A stretch of 64,000 bases of DNA from Neorhizobium alkalisoli (GCF_007829835.1 NZ_VIWP01000001.1:434001-498000), one strand, 5' to 3'. Counted from the first letter of the stretch, positions 9,067 through 18,179 are shown. The notes: generated by a model from the letters alone, not told the origin. Numbers and translations: made by a program.

Positions 9067-10001
9067 AGCTTCACCCGCGGATCGACGGCGACGGTGACGA
9101 TGTCGGCCATAAAGTTGACGAGCACGGTGGCGCAGGCAAACACCATGGCGACGCCCTGCACCACCATGTAATCCCGCGAAAAGATGGCGCGGACCAGAAG
9201 CTGCCCCATGCCCGGCAGTGCAAAGACGCTTTCGACGACGACCGTGCCGCCGATCAGCCAGCCGATATTGACGGCAAGGAGATTGATGGTCGGCACCAGC
9301 GAATTCGGCACGACATGCCGCCAGAAGACGATGCTTTCCGGCATGCCGCGGGCACGCGCCGCCGTCGCCACATCGGATTTCAGTGCTTCGATCATCGCCG
9401 CGCGCAGGCTGCGGATGAGGACGGTCGAGAGCGACAGGGCGACAGTGAGGCTTGGGAGGATCAGATGCGCCAGCTTGTCGCCGAAAGTCGCGCCGTAGCC
9501 CGAAACCGGCAGGAGATCGAGTTTGACGCTGAACAGGATCATCAGCATCAGCCCGAGCCAGAAGGGCGGAAAGCCGATGCCGAAAGTCGAGGCGATGCGC
9601 ACCGCATGGTCCGGCCCACGCCCGGCATTGCGCGCGGCAAGTGCCGCCATCGGCACGGCGATCAGCACAGACAGGATGACGCTCGACAGGACCAGCGCAA
9701 GCGTCGGCTCGATGCGGGTGACGACGAGCTGCAGGACGTCGATCTTGTAAAGGATCGACTTGCCCATCTCGCCATTTCCGAGGTTTTTGAGGAAATACAG
9801 GTATTGCTGCCAGATCGGCAGGTCGAGCCCGTATTGCGCACGGATATTGGCGATCGCCGTCGGCGTCGCGCGCGTGCCTAAAATGTTGCGGGCGGGATCG
9901 CCGGGAATCAGCCGCACCAGAATGAAGGTGATGACGCTGATGCCGAAAATCACCGGCAGGAATTGCAGGGGTCGGGTGAGGACGAACCTATAACGATGCA
10001 T
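9063..10001 (-). CDS. ABC transporter permease, DppB type
   Basis: A 312-residue permease with the classical DppB/OppB start (first helix at about 10-30, then RLIPGDPARNILG) and five further helices in the permease domain. The EAA loop is ARARGMPESIVFWRHVVPNS. It is the first transporter subunit of the operon and starts 51 bases after the upstream iminopeptidase gene. It should form the heterodimeric channel with the 8215-9066 product. Confidence 0.93.
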   Translation of the reverse strand: MHRYRFVLTRPLQFLPVIFGISVITFILVRLIPGDPARNILGTRATPTAIANIRAQYGLDLPIWQQYLYFLKNLGNGEMGKSILYKIDVLQLVVTRIEPTLALVLSSVILSVLIAVPMAALAARNAGRGPDHAVRIASTFGIGFPPFWLGLMLMILFSVKLDLLPVSGYGATFGDKLAHLILPSLTVALSLSTVLIRSLRAAMIEALKSDVATAARARGMPESIVFWRHVVPNSLVPTINLLAVNIGWLIGGTVVVESVFALPGMGQLLVRAIFSRDYMVVQGVAMVFACATVLVNFMADIVTVAVDPRVKL

Positions 10002-10052
10002 GGCGATGCCCGCGCCTCCGTTTGTGTCGGATTTTTACTGGCATGTATCGCA

Positions 10053-10943
10053 TCAGTTCGGCCTGTTGCGCGACAGGAAGTCGATCAGGGCCGGATAATA
10101 ATCCGCCGGGTTTTCGTAAAACGGCATGTGGCTGGCATTGGCGAAAACCTTGATCTCGGAATTCGGGATCGCGAGCTTCATTTTGAGCGCGCAGGCCGGC
10201 GTCAGTTCGTCATGTTCGCCGCAGGTGATCAGCGTCGGCACGGTCATGGCGGGCAGGTCAGGAATGCGGTTCCAGTCTTTCAGGTTGCCGATATAGAGGA
10301 ACTCGTTCGGCCCCTGCATCGTGCCGTAAGGCCCCATGTTCCAGTCGCCGAGCGAGCGGTTGACCGGCGCCGGCCATTCGGGAAGGCGGCAGACATGGCG
10401 GTAGTTGAGAATGGTGACGGCCGCCAGATATTCGGGATGGTCGTAGGTCCCCTGCGCCTCGTGCTTCTGCATCATCGCCACCGTTTCGGGCCCAAGGGCC
10501 GCCCGCAGGCGCTCCAGTTCGGAGATCAGATGCGGCATGTCGGCGACGGTATCTTCCAGGATCAGCGTCTGCAGGTTTTCCGGATAGGTCAGCGCGTAAT
10601 CGATCGCCAGCCAGCCGCCCCAGGAATGGCCGAGCATATGCACCTTGCCGAGCCCGAGCGCCTTGCGCACCGTCTCGGTCTCCTCGACATAACGGCCGAT
10701 CGTCCACAGCGCCGGATCGGTCGGGCGGTCGGAGGCGCCGGTGCCGAGCTGATCGAAGGCGACGACGCGATACCCCTGGTCGATCAGGCAGGAATGCGCG
10801 TCGCGCAGATAATCGCAGGGCAGGCCCGGCCCGCCATTCAGACAGAAGACGGTTTCCGGACCCGAGCCAAAGCTGTAGGCGACGACCTTGTAGCCGTCGA
10901 CTTCGATTTCGTATCGTGCCTCCGGCTCGATTTCACGCCACAT
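10053..10943 (-). CDS. Proline iminopeptidase-family alpha/beta hydrolase (first copy)
   Basis: A 296-residue alpha/beta hydrolase of the S33 family. GGPG at residues 37-40 forms the oxyanion/N-terminus-binding region, the nucleophile is Ser107 in GHSWGG, and the acid and His are in GEHDELTP and NASHMP near the C-terminus. It is the first gene of the minus-strand transporter-eutBC run and is divergent from the LuxR solo. Iminopeptidases beside LuxR solos are the hallmark of the XccR/OryR/PipR group, where the pip gene is the regulator's target. It may release an N-terminal residue or cleave a related small amide. The substrate is inferred. Confidence 0.9.
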   Translation of the reverse strand: MWREIEPEARYEIEVDGYKVVAYSFGSGPETVFCLNGGPGLPCDYLRDAHSCLIDQGYRVVAFDQLGTGASDRPTDPALWTIGRYVEETETVRKALGLGKVHMLGHSWGGWLAIDYALTYPENLQTLILEDTVADMPHLISELERLRAALGPETVAMMQKHEAQGTYDHPEYLAAVTILNYRHVCRLPEWPAPVNRSLGDWNMGPYGTMQGPNEFLYIGNLKDWNRIPDLPAMTVPTLITCGEHDELTPACALKMKLAIPNSEIKVFANASHMPFYENPADYYPALIDFLSRNRPN

Positions 10944-10970
10944 TCAGGGCTCCGGTACCAAGATTTTACT

Positions 10971-10987
10971 TGCTCAAGATTTGAGCA
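10971..10987. promoter_or_regulatory. 17-bp palindrome in the pip/luxR divergent promoter, candidate lux-type box
   Basis: TGCTCAAGATTTGAGCA has perfect 7-bp arms around a 3-base centre. It lies 27 bases upstream of the first iminopeptidase start and 84 bases upstream of the luxR start. Its length fits the 18-20-bp dyads bound by LuxR dimers. A second, wider dyad (AGCACCG at 10984-10990 with CGGTGCT at 11009-11015) overlaps its right edge. Binding is inferred. Confidence 0.55.
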
Positions 10988-11071
10988 CCGCTAAATTTTG
11001 ATCTCAAACGGTGCTTAGCGCCAGCTATAAGAAGTGATAGGGTCGCGGGGGAACAGCGGCCGGAGCCAGTT

Positions 11072-11854
11072 ATGATTGACGAGATCGGCACGATCAGGAA
11101 CCAGTTCACGGCGCATGAAACGCTGGAAGGCCGCATCGACCAGGTGTTCGAGGCGATGAAACGGATCGGCTTCGAGGCGCTGATCTACGACTATACGCCG
11201 GTGCCCTACGATCTCGACGGCACGATCATGATCCCGTCGCTCCTGAAGCTGCGCAACATCTCCGAGGACATGCGCGACTACTGGTTCGACCGCGGTTATT
11301 TCCGCATCGATCCGGTGCAGCAGGTGGCACTGCGCACCTCCGCCCCCTTCTTCTGGAACTACGATGCCGATGCCGACACGCTGATCCGCCGCTTCATGAG
11401 CGAGGATACGGCCCCCGTCGCGCGCTATCTCAGCGAACGCGACATGTCGACCGGCGTCACCGTTCCCGTCCATATGCCGCGCGGCGATTACGCGACGGTG
11501 ACCGGCGTGCGGTTCGGCGGCAACCGCGAATTCGAGCAGCACGCGCTGCGTTATATCGCCGATTTCAACCTGCTCGCCCACGTCTTCCACGAGGCGGCCT
11601 ATTCCCTGTTCGATCCGCGCACCTTTGCCGCCGGCACGACAAAACTGACGGAGCGGGAGCGCGAATGCCTGCGCCATTCGGCGGAAGGTCATTCCGCCAA
11701 GGAAATCTCCCGCATCATCGACCGCTCGGTACCGACCGTCGTCATGCACCTCAATGCGGCGGCAAAGAAGCTCGGCGCCAAGAACCGCACCCAGGCCGTG
11801 GTGCGCGCCACCCATTACCGGCTTCTGGAAGAGCGCCCATCCTATAATTTGTGA
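11072..11854 (+). CDS. LuxR solo of the plant-signal (OryR/XccR/PipR) subfamily
   Basis: A 260-residue LuxR protein with an autoinducer-binding domain (about 20-165) and a C-terminal GerE helix-turn-helix (about 192-250, starting LTERERECL). Aligned on TraR by D80-P81 (TraR D70-P71) and W95 (W85), it has Met67 where acyl-homoserine-lactone receptors have Trp57, and Trp71 where they have Tyr61. These two changes define the plant-associated LuxR solos that do not respond to AHLs. No luxI gene is in the window. It sits between two iminopeptidase genes and next to a peptide-type importer, as PipR does, and probably activates both flanking operons when its ligand is imported. Confidence 0.93.
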   Translation: MIDEIGTIRNQFTAHETLEGRIDQVFEAMKRIGFEALIYDYTPVPYDLDGTIMIPSLLKLRNISEDMRDYWFDRGYFRIDPVQQVALRTSAPFFWNYDADADTLIRRFMSEDTAPVARYLSERDMSTGVTVPVHMPRGDYATVTGVRFGGNREFEQHALRYIADFNLLAHVFHEAAYSLFDPRTFAAGTTKLTERERECLRHSAEGHSAKEISRIIDRSVPTVVMHLNAAAKKLGAKNRTQAVVRATHYRLLEERPSYNL

Positions 11855-11893
11855 TAGCTGCAGCGGCAAAAGGCGCCGCGTTATGCTTTCTCC

Positions 11894-12835
11894 ATGATCC
11901 GCCTGATGCGGAATTTTGACATGGAGAAGCATGTGGCCGCCATTGCGTCGAAGGAAGCCTTTCTGCCGTTTCGCGAATACCAGACCTGGTATCGCATCAC
12001 CGGTTCGCTCGACAGCGGCAAGCTGCCGCTTGTCGTCGCCCATGGCGGCCCCGGCTGCACCCATGACTATGTCGACAGCTTCAAGGGCATAACCGAGATC
12101 GATGGCCGCGCCGTCATCCATTACGACCAGCTCGGCAATGGCAAATCCACGCATCTGCCGGAAAAGGGACCGGAGTTCTGGACCCCTGCCCTCTTCCTCG
12201 AAGAACTCGATGCGCTTCTGAAGCATCTCGGTATTCAGGAGCGTTATGCCTTCCTCGGCCAGTCCTGGGGCGGCATGCTCGGTGCGGAACATGCCGTGCT
12301 GAAACCGAAGGGTCTGAAGGCGCTGGTCGTCGCTAATTCGCCGGCCAACATGCATGTCTGGGTTTCCGAGGCGAACCGGCTGCGAGAAGAGCTTCCGGCC
12401 GATGTGCAGGCGACGCTTCTCAAACACGAGGAGGCCGGCACGATCACCGATCCGGAATACATCACCGCCTCCCGCGTCTTTTACGATCGCCATGTCTGCC
12501 GCGTCACCCCCTGGCCGGCGGAGGTCGCCCGCACATTCGATGCGATGGATATCGACAACACCGTCTATCGCAACATGAACGGCCCGACCGAATTCCACGT
12601 CATCGGCACGATGAAGGACTGGACGATCGAAGACCGGCTGCCGCAGATCGAGGCGCCGACGCTGATCATCTCCGGCAAATATGACGAGGCGACGCCGCTT
12701 GTCGTCAAACCCTATGTCGATCGCGTCAAGGGTGCCGAATGGGTTCTGTTCGAACAGTCCAGCCACATGCCGCATGTGGAGGAAAAGGAACTCTGCCTCG
12801 CCACCGTCTCGGCCTTCCTGTCTCGTCACGACTGA
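11894..12835 (+). CDS. pip: Proline iminopeptidase-family alpha/beta hydrolase (second copy)
   Basis: A 313-residue S33 hydrolase with HGGPG (oxyanion/amine site), the nucleophile Ser in GQSWGG, Asp in SGKYDEATP and His in SSHMPH. It follows the LuxR gene by 39 bases on the same strand, the position of pip genes next to XccR/PipR-type regulators. The start is uncertain: ATG 11894, 11906 or 11921 are in frame, none with a strong ribosome site, and homology begins only near residue 25. It is clearly divergent in sequence from the copy at 10053-10943, so the two are old paralogues and not a recent duplication. Confidence 0.9.
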   Translation: MIRLMRNFDMEKHVAAIASKEAFLPFREYQTWYRITGSLDSGKLPLVVAHGGPGCTHDYVDSFKGITEIDGRAVIHYDQLGNGKSTHLPEKGPEFWTPALFLEELDALLKHLGIQERYAFLGQSWGGMLGAEHAVLKPKGLKALVVANSPANMHVWVSEANRLREELPADVQATLLKHEEAGTITDPEYITASRVFYDRHVCRVTPWPAEVARTFDAMDIDNTVYRNMNGPTEFHVIGTMKDWTIEDRLPQIEAPTLIISGKYDEATPLVVKPYVDRVKGAEWVLFEQSSHMPHVEEKELCLATVSAFLSRHD

Positions 12836-12864
12836 CGGACTCAAGGCCACGAATTAGCGAAAAC

Positions 12865-12894
12865 CGCATCCGGCCTCTTCGCATGCCGGATGCG
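12865..12894 (+). terminator. Hairpin after the second iminopeptidase gene
   Basis: A perfect 10-bp inverted repeat (CGCATCCGGC at 12865-12874 and GCCGGATGCG at 12885-12894) has a 10-base loop but no T-run. It lies in the 68-base gap before yigZ and may terminate or protect the luxR-pip transcript. Confidence 0.4.
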
Positions 12895-12903
12895 CCGGGT
12901 TAG

Positions 12904-13500
12904 ATGAACGACATGTTCGCCCTTGCCTCGACCACGACCTTTGCCCAGGAGATCAAGCGCAGCCGCTTTCTTGCGGTGGCCGGCCCCGTCTCCTATGTCC
13001 AGGCGGCCAAGAATTTCATTACGGCAAACAGTTCCGCCGAGGCCAACCACAATTGCTGGGCATGGCGGATCGGTCAGGATTATCGCTTCAGCGATGACGG
13101 CGAGCCGAGCGGCACGGCCGGCAAGCCGATCCTGCTGGCGATCGACGGACAGGAACTTGACGGCGTGGCGGTCGTCGTCACCCGCTGGTTCGGCGGTGTG
13201 CTGCTCGGCAGCGGCGGCCTGATCCGCGCCTATGGCGGCACGGCGGCTTTATGTCTGCAGGCTGCGGAGAAAACGAAGATCGTCGCGACGATCTCGACCA
13301 GCATCGACATCCAGTTTTCTGATCTGGCGCTCGTGAAGGCGCGGCTGAATGCTCTTGCCGAGGTTTCGATCGACGGCGAGCATTATACGGCGAGCGGCGC
13401 CATTCTCGACCTGCGTATCGCCGCCGTGGCCGCAGACACCGTTATCCGGACGGTAACAGACCTCACCAGCGGCCGCGCCGTCGTGAAGTCAGAGCCATAA
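12904..13500 (+). CDS. YigZ/IMPACT family protein (UPF0029)
   Basis: The 198-residue protein has the conserved core of the YigZ/IMPACT N-terminal domain: KRSRFLAV near the start, the HNCWAW segment, FSDDGEPSGTAGKP, and VVVTRWFGGVLLGSGGLIRAYG near residues 93-115. A ferredoxin-like C-terminal half follows. The family is linked to ribosome-associated translation control in eukaryotes (IMPACT), but the bacterial role is undefined. It is separated from pip by a hairpin and seems unrelated to the neighbouring sensing locus. Confidence 0.9.
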   Translation: MNDMFALASTTTFAQEIKRSRFLAVAGPVSYVQAAKNFITANSSAEANHNCWAWRIGQDYRFSDDGEPSGTAGKPILLAIDGQELDGVAVVVTRWFGGVLLGSGGLIRAYGGTAALCLQAAEKTKIVATISTSIDIQFSDLALVKARLNALAEVSIDGEHYTASGAILDLRIAAVAADTVIRTVTDLTSGRAVVKSEP

Positions 13501-13592
13501 CCAGAGCGAATGCATTCAAAGGTTGCGTTTTTCGCGCAAACAAAGATTTTGCTGAAAAACACACAAGCAATGGTAAGTATATTCATACTCAG

Positions 13593-13610
13593 AAATGACA
13601 AATGTCATTT
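13593..13610. promoter_or_regulatory. Palindrome upstream of the chemoreceptor gene
   Basis: AAATGAC and GTCATTT (7-bp arms, 4-base spacer) lie 85 bases upstream of the chemoreceptor start, in the AT-rich 194-base gap 13501-13694. It is a candidate operator or promoter element. No regulator can be named. Confidence 0.35.
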
Positions 13611-13694
13611 AAATCTGACTTAACTTATTATTATTCGAGCGAATGTAAGTTGCCACTTAGCAAACTGCGAGGTTTGGTTTTCGGGGGCAAGTGA

Positions 13695-16040
13695 ATGTTT
13701 TCTATACGGAATGTTCTCATTTCGGCGTTTTTGATCATCAGCCTGGCACTGAGCGCCCTGGTGACAAAGTCCTTCTACGATTCCTACACCCAACGGCAAA
13801 GGTTCGACGAAGCCGCGCGCCTGACTGTGCTGGACAAGGCTTTGTTCAACATGCTGCTGAACTATCGTCAGGAACGTGGACAGAGTGCAACGGCACTCAG
13901 CATGTCGGCGGAGAAGGGCAAGAATTCGCTTGAGGGCATGGCCTCCTACCGTGGCAAGGTCGATGCAGCGCAGAAGGATCTTGCAGCCGCCGCGGCCTCC
14001 ATACATGTCAGCGAGCTCGCGCCCCTACTTTCACAGGTGAAGAGCAGCTACGACGCCAATCTGGCACTTCGCACCAAGATTGATCAGCAGCTTGCGCTTG
14101 CCGTCGAAGGCCGTGACAAGGCGGTCGCCGATCAGGCCTTCAGCTTCGGCAATGATATCCTTGCCCAGCTGGAAAAGGCTTCGAACGTTACCGAAGCGAA
14201 CCTTCGCTCGCTCGACAATTCGATGATGGATCTCATCCAGATCCGCTCCAATGCCTGGGGCGCCCGCGCCTCGGCCGGAACGATCGGTGTCAATGTCAAC
14301 AAGGCTACGGCCGCCGCTGCGCCGCTGTCGCCTTCCGACATGATGGACGTTCTCGGTGCCGAAGCAAGTGTTGCATTTGGCTGGGGACAGGTCCGGACGA
14401 TGGCCAACCATCCTTCGACGCCGGACGCGCTGAAGGCCGCCGTCGCCAAGGGCGACCGGGAATATTTCGGCGGCAATTTTGCCGACATGCGCGCTGCAAT
14501 CCTAAAGAAGCTCGCCGTCAATCAGGCGCCGGGTGTACCGTTTGAAGACTGGAAGGCCGCCAGCACGATCGGCCAGGCAGCCATTGCCGATGTTGCCTGG
14601 CTCGCCATGGTAACGCTGGACGAGCAGGCCAACGAAACCGCGACGTCTGCCTACTGGAACATGATCTTCTACGCCACGCTGCTGATCGGTGCGATCGCCA
14701 TGACCGTTGTGGGTCTCCTGATCGTGCTGCGCCGGGTCGTCGGCCCGATCGGTGCCCTGACGGCATCGATGGGTGCGCTTGCAGTGGGTGATACGCAGTC
14801 GGCAATCCCGTTTGCCGAACGCAAGGACGAGATCGGCAATATGGCCCGCTCGGTCGAAGTGTTCCGGCAGTCGGCCATCCGCAACAAGGAACTGGAGGCT
14901 GCGGCCGAAACCAACCGCGCCAAGGCCGAGCAGGAACGCATCGAAGCCCAGCGTCTTGCCGAAGCGGATGCCGAAGAACGCCTCAACCGTGCAACGGGCG
15001 CACTCGCCGACGGTCTGCGCCGGCTTGCCGCCGGCGACATGCTCTGCGAGATCGATACCGCCTTCGCGCCGCAGTTCGAAAACCTGCGCCACGATTTCAA
15101 CACCTCCGTCAGCCAGTTGCGCCAGGCGCTTCTGAGCGTCGGCCAGTCGGTCTCGACCGTCACCAGCGGCAGCAGCGAGATATCGTCCGCATCGGACGAC
15201 CTTGCCCGCCGTACCGAACAGCAGGCAGCCTCGCTGGAAGAAACAGCGGCGGCACTCGAAGAGATCACGGTCAATGTCGTCGCGACCTCGAAGCGGACGT
15301 CTGAGGCACGTGATCTGGTGCGCAGCGCCCGCAGCCAGGCCGAACAATCGGGTGGCATCGTGCGCAACGCCGTTGCCGCCATGGAGCGGATCGAGCATTC
15401 CTCGAAGCAGATCAACCAGATCATCGGCGTCATCGACGAGATCGCCTTCCAGACCAACCTGCTTGCTCTCAATGCAGGCGTCGAGGCGGCGCGTGCCGGC
15501 GAGGCAGGTCGTGGTTTTGCGGTTGTCGCGCAGGAAGTCCGCGAACTTGCCCAGCGTTCGGCCAACGCCGCCAAGGAGATCAAGACCCTGATCGGCAACT
15601 CGACAATTGCCGTCAGCGAGGGCGTCAAGCTCGTCGACGACACCGGCGAAGGGCTTTCGGCGATCGAAGGCCTGGTCCAGCAGGTCAACACCCATATGGA
15701 TGCGATCGCGACGGCCGCGCAGGAACAGTCGTCCGGCCTTGCGGAAGTCAACACGGCCGTCAACCAGATGGACCAGTCGACCCAGCAGAATGCCGCAATG
15801 GTCGAAGAGATGAATGCCGCGGGCGCCAGCCTCTCGCAGGAAACCAATGCGCTCAATGAACTGCTGCAGCATTTCCAGCTGGGTCAGCAGACCGGCCGTC
15901 TGCGAGAAGTCGCCGGCCGGATGCGCACGGCATCCGCTGCGCCGGCAACAAGGCCTGCGGCGAACTATGCCGCCCCTGCTGTTAGGCCAAAAAGTAATGC
16001 AGCCCAAGCACTCGCCAGCGAAAGCTGGGAAGAGTTCTGA
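13695..16040 (+). CDS. Methyl-accepting chemotaxis protein with periplasmic sensor and tandem HAMP domains
   Basis: A 781-residue transmembrane chemoreceptor: TM1 at about residues 5-25, a mostly helical periplasmic sensor (about 30-318), TM2 at about 322-345, a first HAMP (about 345-398), a second HAMP-like segment (about 435-490) and a long methyl-accepting coiled coil. The hairpin tip ([20 protein letters not shown], about 580-600) is fully conserved. The protein ends in SWEEF, matching the Trp-x-x-Phe pentapeptide that tethers CheR/CheB in high-abundance receptors. No other chemotaxis gene is near. The ligand cannot be told from the sequence; the helical sensor would fit a four-helix-type domain. 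Confidence 0.95.
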   Translation: MFSIRNVLISAFLIISLALSALVTKSFYDSYTQRQRFDEAARLTVLDKALFNMLLNYRQERGQSATALSMSAEKGKNSLEGMASYRGKVDAAQKDLAAAAASIHVSELAPLLSQVKSSYDANLALRTKIDQQLALAVEGRDKAVADQAFSFGNDILAQLEKASNVTEANLRSLDNSMMDLIQIRSNAWGARASAGTIGVNVNKATAAAAPLSPSDMMDVLGAEASVAFGWGQVRTMANHPSTPDALKAAVAKGDREYFGGNFADMRAAILKKLAVNQAPGVPFEDWKAASTIGQAAIADVAWLAMVTLDEQANETATSAYWNMIFYATLLIGAIAMTVVGLLIVLRRVVGPIGALTASMGALAVGDTQSAIPFAERKDEIGNMARSVEVFRQSAIRNKELEAAAETNRAKAEQERIEAQRLAEADAEERLNRATGALADGLRRLAAGDMLCEIDTAFAPQFENLRHDFNTSVSQLRQALLSVGQSVSTVTSGSSEISSASDDLARRTEQQAASLEETAAALEEITVNVVATSKRTSEARDLVRSARSQAEQSGGIVRNAVAAMERIEHSSKQINQIIGVIDEIAFQTNLLALNAGVEAARAGEAGRGFAVVAQEVRELAQRSANAAKEIKTLIGNSTIAVSEGVKLVDDTGEGLSAIEGLVQQVNTHMDAIATAAQEQSSGLAEVNTAVNQMDQSTQQNAAMVEEMNAAGASLSQETNALNELLQHFQLGQQTGRLREVAGRMRTASAAPATRPAANYAAPAVRPKSNAAQALASESWEEF

Positions 16041-16042
16041 TC

Positions 16043-16077
16043 AAAAAAGCCCTCCAACCAAGTTGGAGGGCTTTTTC
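16043..16077. terminator. Bidirectional rho-independent terminator
   Basis: A perfect 10-bp stem, GCCCTCCAAC (16049-16058) and GTTGGAGGGC (16062-16071), has a CAA loop, TTTTT after it and AAAAAA before it. It lies just after the chemoreceptor stop and upstream of the convergent minus-strand gene, and can serve both. Confidence 0.9.
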
Positions 16078-16130
16078 ATTGGGCCAATAGGCAACTATCA
16101 ACGGCATGATCGCACTGATGGCAGAGACAT

Positions 16131-16664
16131 TCACTTGGCCTGCGCTTCGAGCAGTTTTGCGATCCCTTCGTAATAATCGGCGGACGAGCCGTTCTTCACG
16201 GAAGCAAAATGGGCGCTGACGGCACGCGCCCCGCGCAGCGCCGCCTGAAAAGCCTCGATCCGCGCCGGCGTATCGGGTTGCCGCTTCTCGATATCGCCAT
16301 TGACGAAGCGCCCGACGCGGTAACCGCTGGCATCATCCACGACGCCAAGACGCGGCATGCCGGCCTGCATCTCGCCGTAGAAAGCCCCACCCGTGCGACC
16401 GTTATCGCGCCGCCGCAGCATGCCGGCACCCGAAGCTTTTCCGTCGGTACACGCGCCGGTCCAATAGATCGTTCCTGTTCCCAGGGAGGCAGGCGCGACG
16501 AAGCTGCAATTGCTGACGGGATCATTGCGCCAGGGCAAAGGCGCTATCTGGGCAAAAACCTCATCCGACAAAGCCGGCGTGACAAGCATAAGCGTGGTCA
16601 ATAGCCAGCCAGACCGCGATATAAGACGGACCGACGTCTTCGACATCGAAAGGGGCTTCTGCAT
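16131..16664 (-). CDS. Exported MORN-like protein of unknown function
   Basis: The frame is open to 16811, but ATG 16664 gives a clear signal peptide (Ser/Arg-rich start, hydrophobic segment LLTTLMLVTPAL, cleavage near EVFA) and has AAGAG upstream; ATG 16679 is the alternative. The mature part contains MORN-like periodic Gly/Tyr motifs: YWTGACTDGKASGAG, then AFYGEMQAGMPRLGV, then GYRVGRFVNGD. A short helical C-terminus follows, for about 177 residues in all. MORN repeats usually bind lipids or act as scaffolds. No function can be assigned. It is transcribed toward the chemoreceptor terminator. Confidence 0.65.
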   Translation of the reverse strand: MQKPLSMSKTSVRLISRSGWLLTTLMLVTPALSDEVFAQIAPLPWRNDPVSNCSFVAPASLGTGTIYWTGACTDGKASGAGMLRRRDNGRTGGAFYGEMQAGMPRLGVVDDASGYRVGRFVNGDIEKRQPDTPARIEAFQAALRGARAVSAHFASVKNGSSADYYEGIAKLLEAQAK

Positions 16665-16844
16665 GGCTTGCTCTTGCATTCTTGCACCGGGACGGAGGGT
16701 CGCATTTGCCACGTATGACTGACTTTGTTCGGCAAGTGGAATCACGACACGCCCAGTGTGGACCGATCGCTTTCGAGGCACAATCGGCAAGCCTGCGGCA
16801 GAGGCAGGCAAGGCCGGCGACAGAGCGCCGACCTTGATGTCTTA

Positions 16845-18179
16845 TCAGGCAGCGCGCTTCAGCGCATCGCCGATGATCGAGACGATCGTACCGATCTGCT
16901 CGCGCTCGACGATGAGCGGCGGCGACAGCGCGATGATATCGCCGGTGACGCGGATCAGCAGGCCCTTCTGGAAGCAATCGACAAAGACGTCATAGGCACG
17001 CGTGCCCGGAGCGCCGTCGCGAGGTGCAAGCTCGATGGCGCCGACAAGGCCGAGATTGCGGATATCGACGACATGCGGCAGGCCCTTCAAGGAATGCAGC
17101 GCCGTTTCCCATTCCTGCGCCAGATCGGCCGCGCGGGTGAGAAGGCCTTCTTCCTCATAGATTTCCATCGTCGCAAGGCCAGCGGCGCAGGCGACCGGAT
17201 GGCCGGAATAGGTGTAGCCATGGAAAAGCTCGATTGCGTTTTCCGGACCGGTCATCAGACCATCATAGATCTTGCGGCTGGCAAACACGGCGCCCATCGG
17301 CACAGTGCCGTTGGTAATGCCCTTGGCTGTCGTGACGAGATCGGGGACCACACCGAAATAGTCGGTGGCAAACGGCTTGCCGAGGCGGCCGAAGCCGGTG
17401 ATGACTTCGTCAAAAATCAGCAGGATGCCGTATTTGTCGGCGATCGCCCGCAGGCGTTCCAGATAACCCTTCGGCGGCAGGATGACGCCGGCCGAACCAG
17501 ACATCGGCTCGACGATGACGGCAGCAATCGTTTCTGCGCCATGCAGGCCGACCAGACGTTCCAGATCCTCGGCCAGCTCGACGCCATGCGCCGGCAGGCC
17601 CTTGGAGTAGGCGTTGCGCTCGACATCCAGCGTGTGGCGCATATGGTCGGCGGGGATCTGCGGGAAGACGCGGCGATTGTTAACGAGGCCGCCGACGGAA
17701 ATGCCGCCGAAGCCGACGCCGTGATAGCCCTTTTCACGGCCGATGATGCGGGTGCGGGTGCCCTGACCGATGGCGCGCTGATAAGCGATGGCGATCTTGA
17801 GCGCCGTATCGACCGACTCGGAACCGGAGCCGGTGAAGAACACGCGGTCGAGCTTGGCCTCGGCACCGCCCGGTGCATGTTCGGCCAGCTTGGAGGCGAA
17901 ATCGAAGGCGATCGGATGGCCCATCTGGAAGGTCGGTGCGAAATCGAGTGTCGACAGCTGTCGTTCGACGGCCTGCGAGATCTTCTTGCGGCCATGGCCG
18001 GCATTGCAGCACCAGAGACCGGCCGTGCCGTCCAGAACCTTGTTGCCGTCGACATCGGTGTAATACATGCCGTCAGCGGCCGCGAGCAGGCGCGGAGCCG
18101 CCTTGAACTGGCGGTTTGCCGTGAACGGCATCCAGAAATTCTCGAGATTGACCGTATTGGTCTTGGTGACGTGATCCAT
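16845..18179 (-). CDS. Omega-amino acid--pyruvate aminotransferase (class III, PLP)
   Basis: A 444-residue class III aminotransferase. WMPFTANRQF near residues 16-25 is the signature start of beta-alanine/omega-amino-acid:pyruvate transaminases (BauA-like). The PLP-binding region has FTGSGSES, the Asp of IFDEVITGFGR and the Schiff-base Lys in TTAKGITNG. The frame is open upstream to 18281, but ATG 18179 has CGGAGG six bases before it and matches the family start. It transfers the amino group of beta-alanine or related omega-amines to pyruvate. The XRE-cupin regulator is divergently encoded, suggesting ligand-controlled expression. Whether the substrate is beta-alanine, a polyamine or another amine is undecided. 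Confidence 0.9.
   Translation of the reverse strand: MDHVTKTNTVNLENFWMPFTANRQFKAAPRLLAAADGMYYTDVDGNKVLDGTAGLWCCNAGHGRKKISQAVERQLSTLDFAPTFQMGHPIAFDFASKLAEHAPGGAEAKLDRVFFTGSGSESVDTALKIAIAYQRAIGQGTRTRIIGREKGYHGVGFGGISVGGLVNNRRVFPQIPADHMRHTLDVERNAYSKGLPAHGVELAEDLERLVGLHGAETIAAVIVEPMSGSAGVILPPKGYLERLRAIADKYGILLIFDEVITGFGRLGKPFATDYFGVVPDLVTTAKGITNGTVPMGAVFASRKIYDGLMTGPENAIELFHGYTYSGHPVACAAGLATMEIYEEEGLLTRAADLAQEWETALHSLKGLPHVVDIRNLGLVGAIELAPRDGAPGTRAYDVFVDCFQKGLLIRVTGDIIALSPPLIVEREQIGTIVSIIGDALKRAA

Noticed and set aside
11072..12835. Acyl-homoserine-lactone quorum-sensing system
   Set aside because: No luxI-type synthase is present and the receptor has Met/Trp in place of the AHL-contacting Trp/Tyr.
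11015..12850. A 611-residue minus-strand open frame
   Set aside because: It is antisense to the LuxR and iminopeptidase genes, both of which carry full family motifs.
14502..16007. A 501-residue minus-strand open frame
   Set aside because: It is antisense to the chemoreceptor signalling domain; composition is typical of a shadow frame.
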